Assembly (NCBI RefSeq): GCF_963675165.1
Contig: NC_087380.1
Coordinates: forward strand, 3,587,803 to 3,651,802
Source of the DNA: Halichondria panicea
Lineage: Eukaryota; Porifera; Demospongiae; Suberitida; Halichondriidae
Length of the DNA stretch: 64,000 bases
Reading direction: 5' to 3'
Positions 59,200 through 64,000 of the stretch are shown here, piece after piece (the stretch's first letter is position 1; every line of letters starts with the position of its first letter). The notes beneath the pieces were generated by a model. It saw nothing but the letters and a program-made list of their open reading frames with translations, had not been told where the DNA came from and did not search any database. The position numbers were made by a program, and so were the translations under genes.

Positions 59200-62100
59200 T
59201 TAAAGACAAGCAGTTCTGAATGAGTCCATTAAGATGTCTTTATCCAAATTGTAACCTGCAACGATGAGAATAAAAAAATCACAACAATGTCAAGCACAGT
59301 ACAGTTACAGTGAATAGGTAGGCCAAACCACACCCAAAACGTCGTATCTGGCTGTAATAAAATTACAAGCATTTAGTATATGTAGCGAGTCACATTTCAG
59401 GGCAAGTTTTGTTCAGTATGATCAAGCTAACAATCTGTGCCAAACGATACCGAGGTAACCGTACTTCAGAGAGCCGTATTAGCGAGAGTACTGTATAAAT
59501 CAACTGAAGGTGCACTCACCAATAAACACGAGCCTGTTGATCCTTCTCTCACTACCCCACTCAGTGGAGGGCTCCTTCTCAAACAGCTCGTATACCCCTT
59601 GCACGATCACACGTCTGGTCTCCCCGACGACTGACAAAACGCCCTGGGGGGGGGGGGGGGGGGGTGGGGTGGGGTGATGGGGAAACATTAGCACAGTGTT
59701 GTGGGTGACTGGGGGAAGGATGGTACCCCAATAACGCATGTCTGGCATCTAAAATTATGCATGACAGATACACTGTGAGGGCCATTATCAATTAATGAGG
59801 ACATTCATAGGCCAGCAATGCTCAGCTGTGGAGCACATCCATTACCTGGCTGTATTATAATTAAATGCGTATAGCCTTACATGTTTGCACTTGGAAGGCA
59901 ATACGTTCACTGCAGGGTGTCTTACAGAATTTTGAAGTAAGAGGGGGGGAATAGGCCACGCAGAGTGTATCGCCAATTAGGGGGTCTGGCTCGAAAAATG
60001 GTTGTTAAGAAGGTAGTCTGAGGTGAATATTCTGGTGGGTTTTGGGCATTAAATTTAGTATTGTCGTATATCGTACGTAAATTATTTTTGGCAACTTAAT
60101 GCACATTTTAGGGGGATTTGAACCAGGGGGATACACCCTTCCCCCTCTACGACACGTACCCCTGCATTGTATATGATAGTCACAGTAACATGCATAACAT
60201 GCCACAAATCACGGTACATGTACCTTCATCCGCATAATCTCCATGGTCCTGCCCTCTCTGTCACGCCCACTCTTTTCCCATAGCAATTCCTATAGGGGGC
60301 ATACAGTGGCGATAAGGACACCTCTTTCAACAAAAATGCGGGCCACACAAACTCTTCTCAGGCCCGCCCATTTAACTTTCGCTTGCTCCTAATGGGCTGT
60401 AAAGATCGTGACAATAAGCTTTTGACATTTTTATGCATGTTGGCCTTTGACCTTTTTTATGTACGCTTGTAAAAAAATCCACATCCTGTATCAATGAGAA
60501 ACTAGAAAGTTAGTTGTATGGCCCAATCCTTTGCGCTACAGCTCTGCCACATACGTACTTGGAGCCAGCTGTCCAGTTTGTCCTCCAAGACATCTTGCTC
60601 AACTTCAAATGTCACTGTACGCACCGCCTAGAAAAATAAAAATGTACAGTATACTTTAGCTGGAAGAGAATACTGCGCTTACATCGTTGATATGTCCATC
60701 ATTGGAATGGGACGATTGAGTACATGGAATGGACCTTGACGTACTATCGTAAGCATGCAGATCCAGAATGAGACCCAGGTCGATTTTGGAACGGAGTGTT
60801 TCCACCATTTTAGCCATACTGTTGATGTCACTACGCAGGAGAAATCAAAACATTGTGTAATCAATCTACAAACTAGCCTCCTTCACACAGGCGAGGAGGT
60901 GGGCATGTTGGACCGAAGCTATCTCTACAAACACATGGTAGCTAGAGACAGACATCTAGACAGTTTGATACTACTGGGGTGAACAGGTGAACAGATAACC
61001 ATGCAATCTCACATAATAAGGCTATGAAATTGTCTGGATTGTGGGTGCTATAAAACATACCTTATTCTACTTTTAATGGCCTCCAGTTGTTGCTTAGTGA
61101 CCAAGTCTGTCTTGTTGACCAGAATAATGTCTGCAAGAGCGACTTGTCTGTAGAAAATAAACTCAGAAAATGTCACAGAGCAATATTGATGATAAGAGAC
61201 TGACCTAATGGCTTCATTGACAGAACCATCTTGTTTCTTTTCATCCAGCTGCTGGCTACAATGCTTGGAGTCTATTACAGTTACTATACCTGGGAGAAAA
61301 GTACATGAAAACTATCAGAGGTACATGTAGGAATAGCGGCTAAGTGAGCACAGAGTTAAAAAGTATTTGTAGCCAATGTACATGTAAACAGGCACAATTG
61401 ATATTAATTATGAAGTACTTTTTAACGTACCCCCACGGCCACCATACCCTCACCCACTCACCATCAAGATAGATCTCGCTCCCCAGACCCTCGTCGAGCC
61501 AAAAAATAGAGGCAATGGGACCCGGGTCGGCCAGGCCAGTGGTCTCCAAGAGAATGTAGTCAAACTTGCCCTTCTTCTCCATCAAGCTCTCTATTGCCTT
61601 CACGCCAACATCTCTAGGTGTGTGTGAGGAGGCGTTATACGTATAATACAAGTAGGCTTCAGTAGTCCACTTTTAGAGAGAAATCCTCAAAGGGTTTGGT
61701 CCCAAAATTCTCCACCAACACTCCTTTACTAGACAAAACGAACATACATGTACATGTAGACAGCCGCTCCTGAACTTACACCCTGCACCCCCACACACAC
61801 TCTCACTTGACGGAGAGCAGCATAGAGAGCCGTTCCTGAGCAACACCTCACACCCATACCCACACACATCACACCCCACACCCCACACACACCCTCACTT
61901 GACGGAGCCGCATAGAGAGCCGTTCCTGAGCAATACCTCACACCCACACACATCACACCCACACACACCCTCACTTGACGGAGCAGCATAGACAGCCATT
62001 CCTGAGCTCCAGCCACTCTTCAAACAGCTCTCCAGACTGACCTACTGACATAGACTTCTCCACTGCACTACCTGTGAGAGGAGTAGTGCTTTACACATAA

Positions 62101-62559
62101 CTACGATCTTTTGTATAGGATACTCTTACAGATTGTAAAAAAAATTTTTTACACATAATTACCATGCCAGTATCAAGATACAAATCTAAAACCTTATTAC
62201 CACCTACGCATTATTAATTATGACTGTATAGATCTCTAAACTGACTTTGGAATTATTAACCTTTCGAAGCATATCTCAATATTCTGATACCTCACCTTCC
62301 CCGAACTCGTTCAGGATGACGGCTATCTTCTTCTGATGCTGTTCAGTGAGGATGTAGTTCAACAGAGTCGTCTTACCAGCACCTGCATGATAGGGGGGCA
62401 CAAGATCAATTCTACCACCCACAGGATCGGAGTACAGGGCACAGTATTATTAAAGTTCTTCCAAAACCTACCCAGAAACCCAGTAATTATTGTGACAGGA
62501 ATTTTGACTATGGGAGGTATAGGTACCAGCTCTGGGACATCATCTTCTGAGTCTGACAT
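59200..62559 (-). CDS. ZNG1: ZNG1/CBWD-type COBW GTPase (zinc metallochaperone family)
   Basis: Exons 5' to 3': 62559-62472, 62382-62296, 62071-61975, 61613-61462, 61289-61205, 61147-61061, 60830-60683, 60627-60559, 60289-60224, 59643-59520, 59255-59200; 1059 nt, 352 aa. Motifs: an acidic N-terminus ending in VPELVPIPP (the family's N-terminal binding element), Walker [15 protein letters not shown], metal-binding GCLCCSVK, Walker B-like [12 protein letters not shown], guanine-recognition NKTD, and the C-terminal COBW domain ([17 protein letters not shown]). The family transfers zinc to methionine aminopeptidase in a GTP-dependent way; that is family knowledge, not shown here. Human members are near 395 aa, so this C-terminus is shorter. 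All junction phases agree. Single copy; only a possible scrap of its last exon exists near 23190. Confidence 0.97.
59646..59664. repeat. Run of 19 G (poly-C on the ZNG1 strand)
   Basis: Lies immediately before the acceptor AG of ZNG1 exon 10, so on the coding strand the polypyrimidine tract is almost pure C followed by CAG. Confidence 0.9.
61803..62012 (-). repeat. Exon-derived minisatellite in ZNG1 (three units)
   Basis: The 3' end of exon 3 with its splice donor (61971-62012) is repeated at about 61894-61930 and 61803-61840, each followed by a GT-rich tract ending in a TGTGAGG-type sequence. The copies still spell [11 protein letters not shown] and LRNGSLCC in frame fragments, degenerate versions of the GCLCCSVK metal-binding motif, and keep GTGAG donors. 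Confidence 0.85.
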
Positions 62560-62835
62560 GACTTTGACCAGAGCAAGTCTTTTTTTACTTTTCTGGGACT
62601 CAAAGGTGGGTGGGGATTGGATAAAAGGGGAGTGGCTCAGTTGCTGCTGAGCTCAGTTTTGATCGAGTGTGCGATCCTCTTTCTCTAAGATCTAATTGCC
62701 GGAATCTAGATGATCTGTTGCTCTGTTGCAGTTCAGTATGAGTGGAAATGTTCTTCTGGTGAAAAACAGGAGTCAAGTAAAAGGAATAAGGTAGATCTAT
62801 ATCTATAGAGTAGTATCTAGACTATTAATAATTAA
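62560..62835. other. 5' flank of ZNG1
   Basis: Presumed promoter region on the minus strand. I see no clear TATA box. No other gene. Confidence 0.4.
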
Positions 62836-63912
62836 TTTTATATCGATAGATACCGTACTGTATAGAGTAAACAATGGAACTTCGAACAACACGGATTTTT
62901 GAACGATTTAGCACCACGGTAAGCAAAAACAAACAGCGATATGCAGAATCTGACCCTACACAAGCCGACTTACATGCCTTAGGAACAAGCTGGGTTGAAT
63001 AGCAACATCGTAGCTCTTGCAATGATGACGTAATAATCCAGAAAACAAAAGTGTGCGATAGTTGGAATTTCGAAAAAAGTAATGTATCCCCGAACCGAGG
63101 TACTTGCCGCTTTAATTAGCTAATATCGAGCTTCCCATCAGCTTTAGTATGTCCTATTTAGGTATGTAGTGAACATAAGCAACACACTAAAATTACTTCA
63201 CTGCTACTCAAAACTGTATACAACCATCCACGTGGGTGTTAAAAGTGCTGATTCAGCACTTACTGTTCGAAAGTTTATTGTTTGTTTTGAGTAGCAGTGA
63301 AGTAATTTTAGTGTTGCTTATGTTCACTACATACTAAATAGGACATACTAAATAGCTGATGGGAAGCTCGATATTAGCTAATTAAAGCGGCAAGTACCTC
63401 TGTTCGGGGATACATTACTCTTTCCGAAATTCCAACTATCGCACACTTTTGTTTTCTGGATTATTACGTCATCATTGCAAGAGCTACGACGTTGCTATTC
63501 AACCCAGCTTGTTCCTAAGGCATGTAAGTTGGCTTGTGTAGGGTCAGATTCTGCATATCGCTGTTTGTTTTTGCTTACCGTGGTGCTAAATCGTTCGAAA
63601 ATCCGTGTTGTTTGAAGTTCCATTGTTTACTCTAGCGGGTATATTTCGAGGGTAAAAATTCTACCTGTATCATGTGTACATGTACCGTATAGAGGGTATA
63701 TTTCGAGAGTATAAAAATGTTCGTGGTTTTCGCAGATTAAGCATGTACCGCGAACATTTATAACCGCGAATTTAATATCGCATGCATAATTATATGCTGC
63801 AAAAGGCTGCTATTCCATGAAAATGAAATCCGCAAAAACCTTTCTAAAGGCATTTTCATGAACATTTTTACCCTCGAAATATACCCGCTATACAGTATCT
63901 ATCGATATAAAT
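62836..63912. repeat. Long inverted repeat (arms about 375 bp, spacer about 70 bp)
   Basis: Left arm 62836-63214 and right arm 63284-63912 are reverse complements with few differences, for example GCGATATGCAGAATCTGACC at 62937 and GGTCAGATTCTGCATATCGC at 63542. The right arm is longer because a MITE sits in it. The spacer holds a small palindrome GTGCTGATTCAGCAC. Arms contain no convincing gene. Confidence 0.9.
63635..63888. mobile_element. TA-flanked MITE nested in the inverted repeat
   Basis: Ends GCGGGTATATTTCGAGGG and CCCTCGAAATATACCCGC are exact inverted repeats, flanked by TA on both sides. The uninterrupted left arm (CTGTATAGAGTAAAC at 62869) shows the empty site with a single TA. Confidence 0.9.
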
Positions 63913-64000
63913 TATTGTAAACTGTTAGATTAATGTTTTACTTCAGGAACCTTCTTGAGGGGTCTGGTTACTATGACAGATCCCGTTGCATTCAGCATAT

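Noticed and set aside
59500-59791. 82-aa and 70-aa minus-strand frames rich in proline
   Set aside because: They are ZNG1 exon 10 plus the translated poly-C intron tract, not separate proteins.

Overview
The window is animal nuclear DNA and looks like a sponge (demosponge) genome. It is AT-rich, has short GT-AG introns (some about 46-60 nt), and carries adhesion-type GPCRs, a death-domain/TRAF-finger gene, an intronless beta-helix receptor-like gene, a ZNG1/CBWD housekeeping gene, many MITE-like inverted-repeat elements and LINE remnants. The sponge assignment is inference from gene content and style; no marker gene was searched.

Layout. 1-7686 (+): 3' part of adhesion GPCR gene A (Ig, 2xFN3, HRM, GAIN/GPS, 7TM), truncated by the window start. 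10688-16744 (+): gene B, an IgGFc-binding-like N-terminal domain on the same HRM-GAIN-7TM chassis. 17972-22994 (+): decayed copy (D1) of a death-domain/TRAF-finger gene. 23290-24430 (-): LINE remnant. 24881-29680 (+): single-exon beta-helix plus multi-TM protein. 31436-33268 (+): truncated pseudogene of B. 33554-43376 (-): gene C, a complete inverted paralogue of A. 45947-51994 (+): gene B', near-identical to B. 53250-59081 (+): gene D2, the intact death-domain/TRAF-finger gene. 59200-62559 (-): ZNG1. 62836-63912: long inverted repeat with a nested MITE.

The dominant structure is segmental duplication. A block with genes A, B and D occurs twice; in the second block the A paralogue is inverted relative to B and D, and a fragment of B lies at the junction. 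One D copy has decayed, one LINE and one beta-helix gene separate the blocks, and several transposon insertions are shared between copies (older than the duplication) while others are copy-specific (younger).

Functionally the locus encodes surface receptors sharing one signalling module (GAIN/GPS autoproteolysis site plus class B2-like 7TM) with exchangeable extracellular parts, beside a probable intracellular signalling adaptor (death domain, repeated SUMO-consensus motifs, TRAF-type zinc finger). An innate recognition or adhesion role is plausible but is inference. Exon structures of genes C, B, B', D2 and ZNG1 were worked out by hand from splice sites and phase; each summed coding length is a multiple of three with no internal stop that I found.
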